NCBI RefSeq assembly: GCF_004014805.1
Contig: NZ_ATDN01000019.1
Coordinates: forward strand, 46,458 to 110,457
Length of the DNA: 64,000 bases
Source of the DNA: Mycolicibacterium elephantis DSM 44368
Lineage (GTDB): Bacteria > Actinomycetota > Actinomycetes > Mycobacteriales > Mycobacteriaceae
Reading direction: 5' to 3'
This document shows positions 1-9,355 of the stretch, piece after piece. The notes below the pieces were generated by a model. It was not told the DNA's origin, searched no databases, and saw only the letters and a program-made list of their open reading frames with translations. How positions within the stretch are numbered: the stretch's first letter is position 1; each line of letters begins with the position of its first letter. A program made the position numbers and the translations under genes.

Positions 1-995
1 CCCGCGTTGCCCGTTGCGGATTTGTTGTCGACGCGCATGTTGAGCTGGGCGTAGCCGTCCTTGCGGTAGGCGGCCGCGAGCACCGGCGCCGACGCTTGCA
101 GGGCGATGATCGCGTCGACGCGCTCACCCATCCCGAGGATCACCGAATCCGCGTTCACGGGTAGTACCGGAAAACCGTCGGTGGCGATGACGTGCATGCG
201 GTGGTTCGGCACCCCGACCTGAAACGCCGTGTCGGAGCCCGCGTTGATGATACGGAGCCGGATCCGTTGTCCGGCACGGTAATCGACCACCTGCGGATCC
301 GTGGTCACCCGCCCGTTGATGAGGTAGTACGGGTAGGTGACGTCGCCGCCGTCGTCGCCGAGCGGGGTCGACGGCGTGATCCCCGCATCGGGCAGGTCCG
401 GCATGGCCGGCATGCCCGAGGCCCGCAGCTGTGCCAGCACCTGGTCCGGCGTGCGTCCGGTGCCGTCCACCCAATCATCAAGGACCACAACGAGTTCGTC
501 GTCATAGTCGGCGCCGTCGGCGGGATCCTCGATGATCAGCGGACCGTAGAGGCCACGGTCGAGCTGCGTGCCTTCGTGGGAGTGATACCAGTAGCTCCCC
601 GCATCGGGCACGACGAACTCATAGGTGAAGTCCTGGCCGGGCGGCACCGCGGGTTGCGTCAGCACCGGGACGCCGTCCATGGGGTTGGGAATCGCCAGGC
701 CGTGCCAGTGGATGGTGGTGGGCGCGGGCAGCCTGTTGGTCAACTGCGCGCGCAGCCTCTCACCCCTGCGCATGCGGATCTCCGGCCCCGGCAGCCGATC
801 GCCGTACGCCCAGGTGCGTACCGTGACCCCGCCGAGGTCGATGTCGGTCTCCGCGGGCGTCAAGCCGATGTCGAAGCCCGGGGTGGTCGCCGCCTGTTCG
901 GCCGACGCCGGCTCGGCGGCCCGCGACGAGCACGCACCTACGACGCCGGCGGCCACACCCGCGGACAGCACGAGAAACCTGCGCCTGTCGATCAC
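1..995 (-). CDS. Multicopper oxidase, Tat-exported, C-terminus beyond window
   Basis: Copper-dependent oxidase of the laccase/CueO type, predicted to act outside the membrane. The GTG start at 995 gives an N-terminus with a twin-arginine motif (RRRFLVLS) followed by a hydrophobic stretch and a Cys (GACSS), so a Tat lipoprotein signal is likely. The first cupredoxin domain carries the copper-ligand motif HWHG near residue 95 and HSHEG near residue 140. About 331 codons are visible; the C-terminal cupredoxin domain with the T1 copper ligands lies outside the window. Substrate cannot be assigned: copper detoxification or phenol oxidation are both possible. A GGAG lies just before the start, at unusually short spacing. 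Confidence 0.85.
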   Translation of the reverse strand, partial: MIDRRRFLVLSAGVAAGVVGACSSRAAEPASAEQAATTPGFDIGLTPAETDIDLGGVTVRTWAYGDRLPGPEIRMRRGERLRAQLTNRLPAPTTIHWHGLAIPNPMDGVPVLTQPAVPPGQDFTYEFVVPDAGSYWYHSHEGTQLDRGLYGPLIIEDPADGADYDDELVVVLDDWVDGTGRTPDQVLAQLRASGMPAMPDLPDAGITPSTPLGDDGGDVTYPYYLINGRVTTDPQVVDYRAGQRIRLRIINAGSDTAFQVGVPNHRMHVIATDGFPVLPVNADSVILGMGERVDAIIALQASAPVLAAAYRKDGYAQLNMRVDNKSATGNA

Positions 996-1055
996 CGCTC
1001 CAGCGTGGCACCGGTACCCGACGACCGCTTGCAAAACCGCAAATTTCCGGGCCCG

Positions 1056-1778
1056 TCAGCCCCTGGTCACCTTCTCCGTCTGCCTGCGCCGGTCCAGCGC
1101 GGCGGGATCCGGGTTGGCCACCTGCACCAGCGACGCGCCCACCACGAACGGCGCCAGCAGGTGGTCGATGAGCGCCTCGGCGGTGTCCCAGTCCGCGCTG
1201 GACAGCACCCGGTCCCGCGCGGTCAACCCCTGCGTCTCCGCCGACGCTCGCGCGTCGGCGAGCAGGTCGGCGACCGATCGACCGTTCAGCGCCGGCCCGG
1301 GGGCGGCCTCGGGCACGATCTGGTCGCCGTGCACCCGCACCGCGGTCGCGTAGTCGGTCACCCCGACGGGAACGTCGTCGGCCGGCTTGCCGAACGGGTC
1401 CAGCGACAACACCGCCACTTCGCCGACACCGACAGCGGCGTCCGCGTCGGACAGCCGGTCGGTGGTACACAGCGCGACGTCGGCATCACCCGGCCCGAGC
1501 ACCACCTCCGCACCGATCCACCAGATCCCGAACAGCACCGCAGCGGTCTGCCAGTGCGCGGGCAACAACACCGCGATCCGGCTGGCCGGTCCGGCCCCCA
1601 GCTCGTCGCGCAGCAGGTTGCCGGTCTTGGCAGCCCAGTTCGCCAGTGTGGCCGTTGATAATTCGATGCGCTCACCGGTCGCGTCGTCGTAGTAGGTGAT
1701 GCGCGGGCCCGCCGGATCGGCCGCCATCAGGGGATCGAGGATCGCCGAACTGACCGTCGGCACGGCTAGTTGACGCAC
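1056..1778 (-). CDS. TIGR03089 family protein (AMP-ligase-like N-terminal fold)
   Basis: A 240-residue protein of the actinobacterial TIGR03089 family, syntenic with Rv3268. It resembles the N-terminal part of acyl-CoA synthetases (Tyr-Tyr-Asp-Asp and LANWAAKTGNLL segments) but is too short to hold a complete adenylation domain, and no function is established. The GTG start lies inside the end of the upstream LCP gene, with 13 bases of overlap (1766-1778), so the two are probably translationally coupled and co-transcribed. Confidence 0.75.
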   Translation of the reverse strand: MRQLAVPTVSSAILDPLMAADPAGPRITYYDDATGERIELSTATLANWAAKTGNLLRDELGAGPASRIAVLLPAHWQTAAVLFGIWWIGAEVVLGPGDADVALCTTDRLSDADAAVGVGEVAVLSLDPFGKPADDVPVGVTDYATAVRVHGDQIVPEAAPGPALNGRSVADLLADARASAETQGLTARDRVLSSADWDTAEALIDHLLAPFVVGASLVQVANPDPAALDRRRQTEKVTRG

Positions 1779-3241
1779 TGCGGGTCATCGGAGCCCGCGG
1801 TGATGATCGTGGGTGGTGGCGGGGTGGCGTCGGTCGAGCCCGCCGATCCGACGGCAAGGGTGTCGTAGGTGCTCAGCGTCGGATCGGTGCCGTCCAGGCC
1901 GGAGCCGGGCCCGGTGTAGTCGTCGGCAAGCACCACCCGTACGGTGCCCGGCGCGACCGAAGGGTCCTCGACGAGCGGCAGCTCGCCGAGGTCGCGGGAA
2001 ACCGCTTGGGCGCCAAGGTCGTCGGTGCGTGCGGCCTGCACCTGGCTGCCGCCCGGCGGGGCGCCTTCGTGGTTTCCGGTGAGGCCCCGGGTGAAGCCCT
2101 TGTTGGCCAGCACCTGGGAGACCGCCGCGGCCAGGCCGTTGACGTCGGTGGCGTTGATGACGTCGACGGTGGTCTTGTCCGGCGTGTACGCCAGCTCCTC
2201 GGTCTTACCTTCGTCCTGATCGGTCAGCAGGCCGGCCACCCACTCCTTGACCGCGGCCGGATCCACCCGCACCACGCTCTGCATGCCGTCGTCGCTCCAG
2301 CCGTTCTCCTGCAGCCAGGGGATGGTGGCGAAGGCGACGTTGCCGGCCGCGAGGTTCTGCAGCTGTTCGGCGAATTCCATTACGTCCCAACCGTCGGACA
2401 GCACCACCGAGCGTTGTACGGCATCCTCCAACCGGTTCAGTGTCGCCGGGCTGGACAGCGTCTTGCCCGAGATCACCTCGTGGGCAAGGGAAGCCATCAC
2501 CGCCTGCTGGCGGGTGACCCGGTCCAGGTCGCCACGCGGCAGATCGTGGCGCTGGCGGACGAAGCTCAGCGCCTGTGGGCCGTTGAGCTTCTGCCAGCCC
2601 GCGGGAAAGTCTGCCCCCGAGAGGGGTTCGTACACAGCTTCTTTCAGGCACACATCGACACCGCCCAAGGCGTCGGTGATCAACGAGAAGCCGAGCAGTC
2701 CGATCTCGGCGTAGTGGTCGACGGTGACACCGGTGAGGTTGGCGACGGTCTTGATCAGCGCCTCACGTCCGGCCTCGGCGGCCAGCGGCTCGGCTTCCGC
2801 CGGGTCCATGCCCTTGACTTCGACGAGGTCTTTCATCTTCTCCAGGTGCACCGACCCGTACACGCCGTTGATCTTCATCTTGCCCACGCCGGGCGCCGCC
2901 ACGTAGGAGTCGCGGGGGATCGAGATCGCCGTCGCGGACTTCCCGTTGTTGGGCACCCGCACCAGGATGATGGTGTCGGTGTTGGTGGCTTCGTCGTCGC
3001 CTGCGCGCAGCATGGCCAGTTCTTCCTGCGACAACGGGTTGCCGTGGGCGTCGGTGCGGCTGTCCATGCCGACCAACAGGATGTCGATCGCACCGTCCTC
3101 GCCGCCCTCGCCGAGCGCGACCGAGGAGATCTGGTTGATTCCGGCTTCGAACGCGCGGATCTTGCCCCAGGCGGCGCCGGTACCGATCACGACCAACAAT
3201 GCCGCTGACACGGCGATGACACGAAGCGTGCGCGCGGGCAT
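1766..3241 (-). CDS. lcp1: LytR-CpsA-Psr family cell-wall polymer ligase (Lcp1-like)
   Basis: LCP phosphotransferases attach arabinogalactan to peptidoglycan using a polyprenyl-pyrophosphate-linked donor; the syntenic M. tuberculosis gene is Rv3267. The protein has 491 residues: one N-terminal membrane segment (about 7-25), an extracytoplasmic LCP domain with the usual signatures (LLVGMDSR near 55, SIPRDS near 105, FVRQRHDLPRGDLDRV near 225) and a LytR_C domain at about 360-450. A TAACCT box lies exactly six bases before the ATG (3248-3253 on this strand), which suggests leaderless transcription. It is divergent from rmlD, whose product feeds the same wall-linker pathway. Confidence 0.88.
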   Translation of the reverse strand: MPARTLRVIAVSAALLVVIGTGAAWGKIRAFEAGINQISSVALGEGGEDGAIDILLVGMDSRTDAHGNPLSQEELAMLRAGDDEATNTDTIILVRVPNNGKSATAISIPRDSYVAAPGVGKMKINGVYGSVHLEKMKDLVEVKGMDPAEAEPLAAEAGREALIKTVANLTGVTVDHYAEIGLLGFSLITDALGGVDVCLKEAVYEPLSGADFPAGWQKLNGPQALSFVRQRHDLPRGDLDRVTRQQAVMASLAHEVISGKTLSSPATLNRLEDAVQRSVVLSDGWDVMEFAEQLQNLAAGNVAFATIPWLQENGWSDDGMQSVVRVDPAAVKEWVAGLLTDQDEGKTEELAYTPDKTTVDVINATDVNGLAAAVSQVLANKGFTRGLTGNHEGAPPGGSQVQAARTDDLGAQAVSRDLGELPLVEDPSVAPGTVRVVLADDYTGPGSGLDGTDPTLSTYDTLAVGSAGSTDATPPPPTIITAGSDDPQCVN

Positions 3242-3247
3242 CAGCCC

Positions 3248-3253
3248 AGGTTA
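3248..3253 (-). promoter_or_regulatory. -10 box of the LCP gene, leaderless
   Basis: TAACCT on the minus strand, followed by six bases and then the ATG at 3241. This spacing would place the transcription start at the A of the start codon. No ribosome binding site is visible. Confidence 0.55.
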
Positions 3254-3308
3254 CTGGCGAGACCGCCGCATCGGCGGTAGCGCGCATCGGCGTGCCAGAC
3301 TCGAGACC

Positions 3309-4184
3309 GTGGCTGAGCGCAACTGGGACCGAATCGTCATACCCGGGGCCGGCGGCATGGTCGGCCGCGTCTTGGCAGCTCAGGCCCGCCGGGAGGGACG
3401 CGAGGTGCTGGCGCTGACGTCGGCGCGGTGCGACATCACCGATCCGGCCGCCGTGACGCGCGTCATCGAACCCGGCGACGTGGTGATCAGCTGCGCCGCC
3501 TACACCAAGGTCGACGCCGCCGAGGCCGAACCGGAGCGCGCCCATGCCGTCAACGCCGTAGGCCCGGGCAACCTCGCACGCGCCTGCGCCGCGGCGGGCG
3601 CGCGGCTCATCCACATCTCCACCGACTATGTGTTCTCCGGCACACAGCGGCGGCCCTATGAGATCGACGACGAGACCGGTCCGCTGAGCGTGTACGGGCG
3701 CACCAAGCTGGCGGGGGAGTCGGCGGTGCTCGAGGCCCTGCCCGGTGCCCACGTGGTCCGCACCGCGTGGGTGTACGAGGGCGGCGACGGAGGCGATTTC
3801 GTGGCCGTCATGCGGCGACTGGCCGCAGGCGATCAGCCGGTCGAGGTGGTGGCCGACCAGATCGGTTCCCCCACGTATGTCGCGGACCTGGCCACCGCGT
3901 TGTTGGAGGTGGCCGACGGCGACATCGCCGCGCCCGTGCTGCACGCCGCCAACGAGGGCGAGGCCAGCCGCTTCGAACAGGCGCAGGCGGTGTTCGAGGC
4001 CGTCGGCGCCGATCCGGCGCGGGTGCGTCCCGTCAGCTCGGAGCGGCACCCGCGCCCGGCGCCCCGCCCGCCGTACTCGGCGCTGTCCGGGCGGCGGTCC
4101 GCCGAGGCCGGGCTCACCCCGCTGCGGCCCTGGCGGGACGCGCTGACCTCGGCGCTCGACGCGCACGGTGTGGCGGCCGGATAA
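3309..4184 (+). CDS. rmlD: dTDP-4-dehydrorhamnose reductase
   Basis: Catalyses the last step of dTDP-L-rhamnose synthesis, reducing dTDP-4-dehydrorhamnose with NAD(P)H. With the GTG start at 3309 the product is 291 residues, near the size of M. tuberculosis RmlD. It shows the Rossmann motif GAGGMVG at residues 13-19 and the catalytic YGRTK (YxxxK). The upstream in-frame codons overlap the divergent LCP gene and are not conserved, so the GTG is preferred. wbbL follows after 10 bases, so rhamnose donor synthesis and its use in the arabinogalactan linker are encoded together. Confidence 0.9.
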   Translation: MAERNWDRIVIPGAGGMVGRVLAAQARREGREVLALTSARCDITDPAAVTRVIEPGDVVISCAAYTKVDAAEAEPERAHAVNAVGPGNLARACAAAGARLIHISTDYVFSGTQRRPYEIDDETGPLSVYGRTKLAGESAVLEALPGAHVVRTAWVYEGGDGGDFVAVMRRLAAGDQPVEVVADQIGSPTYVADLATALLEVADGDIAAPVLHAANEGEASRFEQAQAVFEAVGADPARVRPVSSERHPRPAPRPPYSALSGRRSAEAGLTPLRPWRDALTSALDAHGVAAG

Positions 4185-4194
4185 CCTCTAGACC

Positions 4195-5088
4195 GTGAGT
4201 GACGAACTGGTGGTCGTCACGGTGACGTATTCGCCGGGACCCCATCTCGACCGGTTTCTGGCGTCGCTGTCGCATGCCACCGACCGGCCGGTCACGGTCA
4301 TCATGGCCGACAACGGCTCCACCGACGGCGCCCCGGAGGAGGCGCTCGAGCGCTACCCCAACGTGCGGTTGCTGCCCACCGGGGCGAACCTGGGCTACGG
4401 CACCGCGGTGAACCGTGCCGTCGACGAGTACCTGAAAGAGGGTGCGGCGGCGTCCTATTCGGACTTCTTCGTGGTCGCCAACCCCGACGTGCAGTGGGGT
4501 CCACGCAGCATCGACATCCTGCTGGAGGCCGCCGCGCGGTGGCCGCGCGCCGGTGCGCTGGGCCCGCTGATCCGCGACCCCGACGGGTCGGTGTATCCGT
4601 CGGCGCGGCACCTGCCCAGCCTGGTGCGCGGCGGCATGCACGCGGTCGTCGGCCCGGTGTGGCGGTCCAATCCGTGGACGGCCGCCTACCGGCAGGAGCG
4701 ACAAGAGCCCAGCGAACGTCCGGTCGGCTGGCTGTCGGGATCGTGCCTGTTGCTGAGAAGGGCCGCTTTCGACGAGATCTCCGGTTTCGACGAGCGCTAT
4801 TTCATGTACATGGAGGACGTCGACCTGGGTGATCGCCTCGGAAAGGCCGGCTGGCAGAACGTATACGTGCCCTCCGCGGAGATTTTGCACGATAAGGGCC
4901 ACGCGGCCGGTCGGGATCCGGCCCGCAACTTGGCTGCCCACCACACCAGCACATACACTTTCCTCGCGGATCGGTATTCGAGGTGGTGGCAGGGGCCGCT
5001 GCGATGGACCATCCGGGGGGCGCTCGCGGCGCGAGGCGGGTTGGTGGTACGCAACTCTGCACGCAACCGGCGGAAAGGACGGCCTTAG
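4195..5088 (+). CDS. wbbL: Rhamnosyltransferase for the arabinogalactan linker
   Basis: GT2-family glycosyltransferase that transfers rhamnose from dTDP-rhamnose to GlcNAc-PP-decaprenol, forming the linker between peptidoglycan and arabinogalactan; essential in mycobacteria. The 297-residue protein has the GT-A features MADNGSTDG near 38-46 and ANPDVQWG near 93, a GWLSGSCLLLRR acceptor-loop segment and FDERYFMYMEDVDLGDRL. The GTG start lies seven bases after a TAACCT box inside the preceding region, so it may also be expressed from its own leaderless promoter. One base separates its TAG from the next start. Confidence 0.9.
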   Translation: MSDELVVVTVTYSPGPHLDRFLASLSHATDRPVTVIMADNGSTDGAPEEALERYPNVRLLPTGANLGYGTAVNRAVDEYLKEGAAASYSDFFVVANPDVQWGPRSIDILLEAAARWPRAGALGPLIRDPDGSVYPSARHLPSLVRGGMHAVVGPVWRSNPWTAAYRQERQEPSERPVGWLSGSCLLLRRAAFDEISGFDERYFMYMEDVDLGDRLGKAGWQNVYVPSAEILHDKGHAAGRDPARNLAAHHTSTYTFLADRYSRWWQGPLRWTIRGALAARGGLVVRNSARNRRKGRP

Positions 5089-5089
5089 C

Positions 5090-6166
5090 GTGAATCCGGC
5101 AGAGGTGGACGCCGTCGTCCTGGTCGGCGGGCTCGGTACGCGGCTGCGGCCGTTGACGCTTTCGGCGCCCAAGCCGATGTTGCCCACGGCGGGCCTGCCC
5201 TTTCTGACACACCTATTGTCCCGCATCGCCCAAGCCGGCATCGAGCACGTGGTGCTCGGCACCTCCTACAAGGCCGCGGTCTTCGAGTCGGAGTTCGGCG
5301 ATGGCTCCAAGCTGGGTCTGCAGATCGAGTACGTCGTGGAGGAGCAGCCGATGGGCACCGGCGGCGGCATCGCCAACGTGGCGCCAAGGCTGCGCCACGA
5401 CACCGCCCTGGTGTTCAACGGCGACGTGCTGTCCGGCGCCGATCTGCGTGCGCTGCTGAACAGCCACGAGGAGAACAACGCCGACGTCACCCTGCACCTG
5501 GTGCGGGTGGGCGATCCCCGCGCGTTCGGGTGCGTGCCGACCGACGCCGACGGGCGGGTCACCGCGTTCCTGGAGAAGACGCAGGATCCGCCGACCGACC
5601 AGATCAACGCCGGCTGCTATGTGTTCAACCGCGAGGTGATCGAGCGCATCCCCAAGGGGCGGGCGCTTTCGGTGGAGCGCGAGGTGTTTCCCGGGCTGCT
5701 GGCCGACGGGCTGCGGATCTGCGGCTACGTCGACAACACCTACTGGCGCGACATGGGCACCCCCGAGGACTTCGTGCGCGGGTCGGCCGACCTGGTGCGC
5801 GGTATCGCGCCGTCGCCCGCGCTCGGCGGGCACCGCGGCGAGGAACTCGTGCACGACGGCGCGAGCGTGGCGCCCGGCGCCCTGCTGATCGGCGGCACGG
5901 TCGTCGGGCGCGGCGCGGAGATCGCCGGCGGCGCACGGCTGGACGGGGCGGTGATCTTCGACGGCGCGAAGGTCGGCGCCGGTGCGGTGATCGAACGCTC
6001 GATCATCGGGTTCGGCGCCCGCATCGGGCCGCGCGCGCTGATCCGCGACGGGGTGATCGGCGACGGCGCCGACATCGGTGCACGCTGCGAGCTGTTGCGC
6101 GGTGCGCGGGTCTGGCCGGGGGTCACGATTCCCGACGGCGGCATCCGCTACTCGACCGATGTCTAA
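5090..6166 (+). CDS. NDP-sugar pyrophosphorylase (Rv3264c/ManB-type mannose-1-phosphate guanylyltransferase)
   Basis: Predicted to make GDP-mannose from mannose-1-phosphate and GTP, for mannosylated lipids and glycoproteins. The 358-residue product has the nucleotidyltransferase signature VLVGGLGTRLRPL at residues 10-22 and APKPM soon after, then a C-terminal left-handed beta-helix of hexapeptide repeats (about 250-350). The GTG at 5090 directly follows the wbbL stop at 5086-5088. The orthologue is variously named manB, manC or rmlA2 in databases, so no symbol is given. It ends at a hairpin shared with the converging Nudix gene. Confidence 0.85.
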   Translation: MNPAEVDAVVLVGGLGTRLRPLTLSAPKPMLPTAGLPFLTHLLSRIAQAGIEHVVLGTSYKAAVFESEFGDGSKLGLQIEYVVEEQPMGTGGGIANVAPRLRHDTALVFNGDVLSGADLRALLNSHEENNADVTLHLVRVGDPRAFGCVPTDADGRVTAFLEKTQDPPTDQINAGCYVFNREVIERIPKGRALSVEREVFPGLLADGLRICGYVDNTYWRDMGTPEDFVRGSADLVRGIAPSPALGGHRGEELVHDGASVAPGALLIGGTVVGRGAEIAGGARLDGAVIFDGAKVGAGAVIERSIIGFGARIGPRALIRDGVIGDGADIGARCELLRGARVWPGVTIPDGGIRYSTDV

Positions 6167-6173
6167 AACATGC

Positions 6174-6222
6174 GATTTCGGTGCGCTAACGCTCGCTGAG
6201 CGCTCGTTTGCGCGCCGAAATC
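6174..6222. terminator. Hairpin between convergent genes
   Basis: Arms at 6174-6186 and 6210-6222 (GATTTCGGTGCGC and its near-perfect complement, one G-T pair) enclose a 23-base loop that itself contains CGCTCGCTGAGCG. It spans the Nudix stop codon and lies just after the pyrophosphorylase stop, so it probably ends transcription in both directions. There is no long T-run. Confidence 0.6.
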
Positions 6223-6737
6223 ACCAATTGGGTGAGCCCGAAGTCGCAGTCGTCGGGCAGGGCGTCCAGTGGCCACCAGCGCAGGGCCAACGACTCGTCG
6301 CTGCAGGCGATTTCGGCACCCTCCGGTGCGTGCACGATGAACTGCATGTCGAGGTGGCGCGTCGGCACGCCCAGCGAGCAGGTGACGGGGTGCACATGCA
6401 GCGCGGCCAGCACGGGATCGATTCGCAGCCCGTCGATTCCGGACTCCTCGGCGGCCTCGCGCAGCGCGGCGGCGACGATGGTGTCGTCGGTCGGCTCGCA
6501 ATGCCCGCCCAGCTGCAGCCAGCGCCCGACCCGCGGGTGCAGCGTCAGCAGCGCCTTGCTTCCGGTGTGATCGAGAACCAGCGCCGAACCGGTGACGTGC
6601 CCCGGCACGCACTCGCGCAGGCAGCCGTCGGGCCGGGCGGCCAGAAACGCCAGCACCGCGTGGCGCAGCGTGTCCTGCCCGGGGTCGGGGGCCCGCCAAC
6701 CGCGCAGCGTCTCCACGGCCGAGGCGTGCAGGCTCAT
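6186..6737 (-). CDS. Nudix hydrolase
   Basis: A 183-residue Nudix-family pyrophosphohydrolase; substrate unknown. The Nudix box is recognisable as [24 protein letters not shown], with the metal-binding REAAEESGI intact and Asp where the upstream Glu of the consensus usually stands. The ATG overlaps the fbiB stop (ATGA), so it is the third gene of an fbiA-fbiB-nudix operon. A role in F420 metabolism is possible from context only. Confidence 0.85.
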   Translation of the reverse strand: MSLHASAVETLRGWRAPDPGQDTLRHAVLAFLAARPDGCLRECVPGHVTGSALVLDHTGSKALLTLHPRVGRWLQLGGHCEPTDDTIVAAALREAAEESGIDGLRIDPVLAALHVHPVTCSLGVPTRHLDMQFIVHAPEGAEIACSDESLALRWWPLDALPDDCDFGLTQLVISARKRALSER

Positions 6738-8083
6738 TTGCGCACCAACAGTCCGTCGGTGGGGACGGGATCGCGGGGCCCGGACGGCGCCGAGCCTTCT
6801 TCGGGATAGCCGATGGCGATGGCGCCCAACGGTTCCCAGTCGCCGGGCAACTTGAGCGCGTCGCGCACCAGGTCGGGCGCGAAGATCGTCGAGCCGATCC
6901 AGCAGCTGCCGACGCCGCGCACCGCCAACGCCACCAGCAGTGCCTGTACCGCGGCGCCGGCGGCGACGGTGAACATGGTTTGTTCGGCCGCGGTGCGTTC
7001 GGCATCGGGATAGCTGTGCGCGCCGTCGGGAACCATGAACGGGATCACGACATCGGGTGCGTCATAGAGAATCTGGCCGCGGGCGACGCGGCGCTCGACG
7101 GCGTCGGCGGAGCGGCCGTCGCCGCGGAGGTCGGCGCGCCACTTGTCTTTCATCCGGTCCAGAAGCGCCACGCGGCGGGCACGGTCCTGCAACCAGACGA
7201 ACCGCACGGGACGCGTGTGGTGGGGCGCGGGGGCGGTGAGCGCCTCGGCGACGGCGGCCTCGATGAGGTCGCCGGCCACGGGTTCGTCGCCGAACCGGCG
7301 TACCGACCTGCGCAGCAGCTGGGCCTGGCTGCGGCCGAGAGCGATCGCCTCCTCCGTGCCCAGCCAGAACAGGTCGTCCTCCCCCGGGCGCAGCAGGATC
7401 CGCGCGGTGGATCCGTCGTCGCGCAGCGACAGGCCGCGCACCACCGCGACCGGGATGTCGGTGAGCTTGCCCTTCACCAGATCGGCTGCGGCGGCGATCT
7501 CGTCGGCGACGGCGATCTCGGTGACGATCAACTCGTTGCCGTGCCGGTCGCGCGCACCGGCATAGCCGTGCAGCACGGTGAGCCCCGCGGCGCCGATCGC
7601 GGCGTCGATCTGACCCTTGCGCCACGCGCGGCCCATGGTGTCGGTGATCACGACCCCGACGGTGACGCCGAGCCGGTCGCGCAGCCCGTCGCGCAACGCG
7701 GCCGCGCTGCCGTCGGGGTCGACCGGCAGCAGCGCCAACTCCGTCGCTGCGACGTTGGAGCCGTCCACCCCCGCCGCCGCCTGGATCAGCCCCAGCGCGT
7801 TCTCGGTGATCATGGTGCGGCCCTTGCGGGCCAGTACCCGAACAGCTTCCGCATCGACGAGCTTGCGCCGCAACGCATCTCGTTCGTCCGGGTCAGACGG
7901 TGCGGCGACGACACGGCCCTCACACTTGGACACCACCTTGCTGGTGACCACGAGGATGTCGTTGTCGCGCAACCACGGCGCCGCGGCGGCGATCGCCGCG
8001 GCCAGGTCGTCGCCCGCCCGGAACTGCGGCAGCCCGGGCACGGGTAGGAGCTCGACGGCGGCCGCGGAGCCGTGCTCGGTCAC
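6734..8083 (-). CDS. fbiB: Coenzyme F420:L-glutamate ligase / dehydro-F420-0 reductase
   Basis: FbiB adds the poly-gamma-glutamate tail to F420-0, and its C-terminal domain reduces dehydro-F420-0 with FMNH2. The GTG start at 8083 overlaps the fbiA stop (GTGA) and gives 449 residues, matching the family. Residues 1 to about 245 are the CofE-like ligase ([29 protein letters not shown]); about 246-449 form a nitroreductase-fold domain ([24 protein letters not shown]). The window also holds a probable F420-dependent oxidoreductase at 24.6 kb. Confidence 0.95.
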   Translation of the reverse strand: MTEHGSAAAVELLPVPGLPQFRAGDDLAAAIAAAAPWLRDNDILVVTSKVVSKCEGRVVAAPSDPDERDALRRKLVDAEAVRVLARKGRTMITENALGLIQAAAGVDGSNVAATELALLPVDPDGSAAALRDGLRDRLGVTVGVVITDTMGRAWRKGQIDAAIGAAGLTVLHGYAGARDRHGNELIVTEIAVADEIAAAADLVKGKLTDIPVAVVRGLSLRDDGSTARILLRPGEDDLFWLGTEEAIALGRSQAQLLRRSVRRFGDEPVAGDLIEAAVAEALTAPAPHHTRPVRFVWLQDRARRVALLDRMKDKWRADLRGDGRSADAVERRVARGQILYDAPDVVIPFMVPDGAHSYPDAERTAAEQTMFTVAAGAAVQALLVALAVRGVGSCWIGSTIFAPDLVRDALKLPGDWEPLGAIAIGYPEEGSAPSGPRDPVPTDGLLVRK

Positions 8084-9060
8084 GGTTTCACGCCCGCCAG
8101 ATCCAAGCCGGCACGCACCATTTCGGCCGTCGCCGCAGGATCCTTCATCAGCAGGGGCACCGCGCGCACCTCGACGCCGTCGATCTCGGCGTGATCTCCC
8201 TCGTGCACCAGCCAGCCGTCGAGTATGCCGACCTTCGAACGTGCACCGAAATACTGGCCGATCGCTTCGGAGGTACTCTGCACCCCGATCACCGACAGGC
8301 ATTCATCGGCCATGCCGCGCAACGGTTTTCCGCCGATAACGGGGGAGTAGCCGATGACCCGCGCCGGCGTCGCGCGCAACGCGGCGCGGACCCCCGGCAC
8401 GGCGAGGATCGCGCCGATGCTGACCACCGGGTTCGACGGTGCCAGCAGCACGACGTCGGCCGTCTCGATCGCTTCGGTGACTCCGGGCCCCGCGGTCGCT
8501 TGGTCGGCGCCGACGAACGCGAAGCTGTGGGTCTGCACCTTCGCGCGGTAGCGCACCCACCACTCCTGGAAGTGGATCGCGCGCTTCTCGCCGTCGCTGG
8601 GATCGGTGATGACGACGTGGGTTTCGCTGCGGTCGTCGGTGACCGGCAGTAGCCGGGCACCCGGTGACCACCGCCGGCACAGCGCCTCGGTGACCTGCGA
8701 CAGCGGGTAGCCCGCCCGCAGCATCTGGCTGCGCACCAGATGGGTGGCCAGGTCGCGGTCGCCCAGCCCGAACCAGTCCGGCTGCACGCCGTAGGCCGCG
8801 AGTTCCTCCTTGGCATTCCAGGTTTCGTCGCGGTGGCCCCAGCCCCGGTCGGGGTCGATACCGCCGCCCAGGGTGTACATGCAGGTGTCGAGGTCCGGGC
8901 AGATGCGCACGCCGAACATCCAGGCGTCGTCTCCGACGTTGACGATCGCGGTCAACTCGTCGGCGGTGTTGTCGCCGAATTGGCCAAGCCCGAGAAGATG
9001 CTGTACACCCAACAGGAACCGCGCTCCGCCGACGCCGCCGACCAGAACCGTGACCTTCAC
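8080..9060 (-). CDS. fbiA: Phosphoenolpyruvyl/2-phospho-L-lactate transferase for F420 synthesis
   Basis: FbiA transfers the activated three-carbon moiety to Fo, giving dehydro-F420-0. The 326-residue product begins with [17 protein letters not shown] and contains [19 protein letters not shown] and [14 protein letters not shown], all typical of the CofD/FbiA fold. The start is GTG; a TACGCT box lies eight bases upstream (9069-9074 on this strand), so the leader is at most a couple of bases. First gene of fbiA-fbiB-nudix, divergent from whiB2. Confidence 0.95.
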   Translation of the reverse strand: MKVTVLVGGVGGARFLLGVQHLLGLGQFGDNTADELTAIVNVGDDAWMFGVRICPDLDTCMYTLGGGIDPDRGWGHRDETWNAKEELAAYGVQPDWFGLGDRDLATHLVRSQMLRAGYPLSQVTEALCRRWSPGARLLPVTDDRSETHVVITDPSDGEKRAIHFQEWWVRYRAKVQTHSFAFVGADQATAGPGVTEAIETADVVLLAPSNPVVSIGAILAVPGVRAALRATPARVIGYSPVIGGKPLRGMADECLSVIGVQSTSEAIGQYFGARSKVGILDGWLVHEGDHAEIDGVEVRAVPLLMKDPAATAEMVRAGLDLAGVKP

Positions 9061-9355
9061 ATCGACCGAGCGTAGGCCGTCGCGGTCGGCCGGGCGCGCG
9101 CAGGCGCACCGGTGTGACAGACACGCCGATCGACGACTCGCCGATATTCGGTCACGGAATGGTATGAATTTCTGTTCTAACGCTTGACCGCAGCATCTAA
9201 CGCGTGTGTAATCACACCAGTGTCATTTCGCGGTTGGCCTGCCGGTTCCGGTGTCGCAGACCGAGATTCGATCACATGTTCGAATGGGATGGCCAACATC
9301 TCAACAGCGGGGGTTCTTTCAGGGGATTTTCGAGACCAGGTGAGGAGGCGGGAAG
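9061..9355. promoter_or_regulatory. fbiA-whiB2 intergenic region with whiB2 promoter
   Basis: On the plus strand TTGACC (9184-9189) and TGTAAT (9207-9212) are separated by 17 bases, a good housekeeping promoter for whiB2 with a leader of about 135 bases. Overlapping the -10 box is an inverted repeat, GTGTG-TAAT-CACAC (9204-9217), a candidate operator. The rest of the leader, up to the GAGGAGGCGGGAAG ribosome binding site, shows no further clear element. The fbiA -10 box lies at the left edge. Confidence 0.6.
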
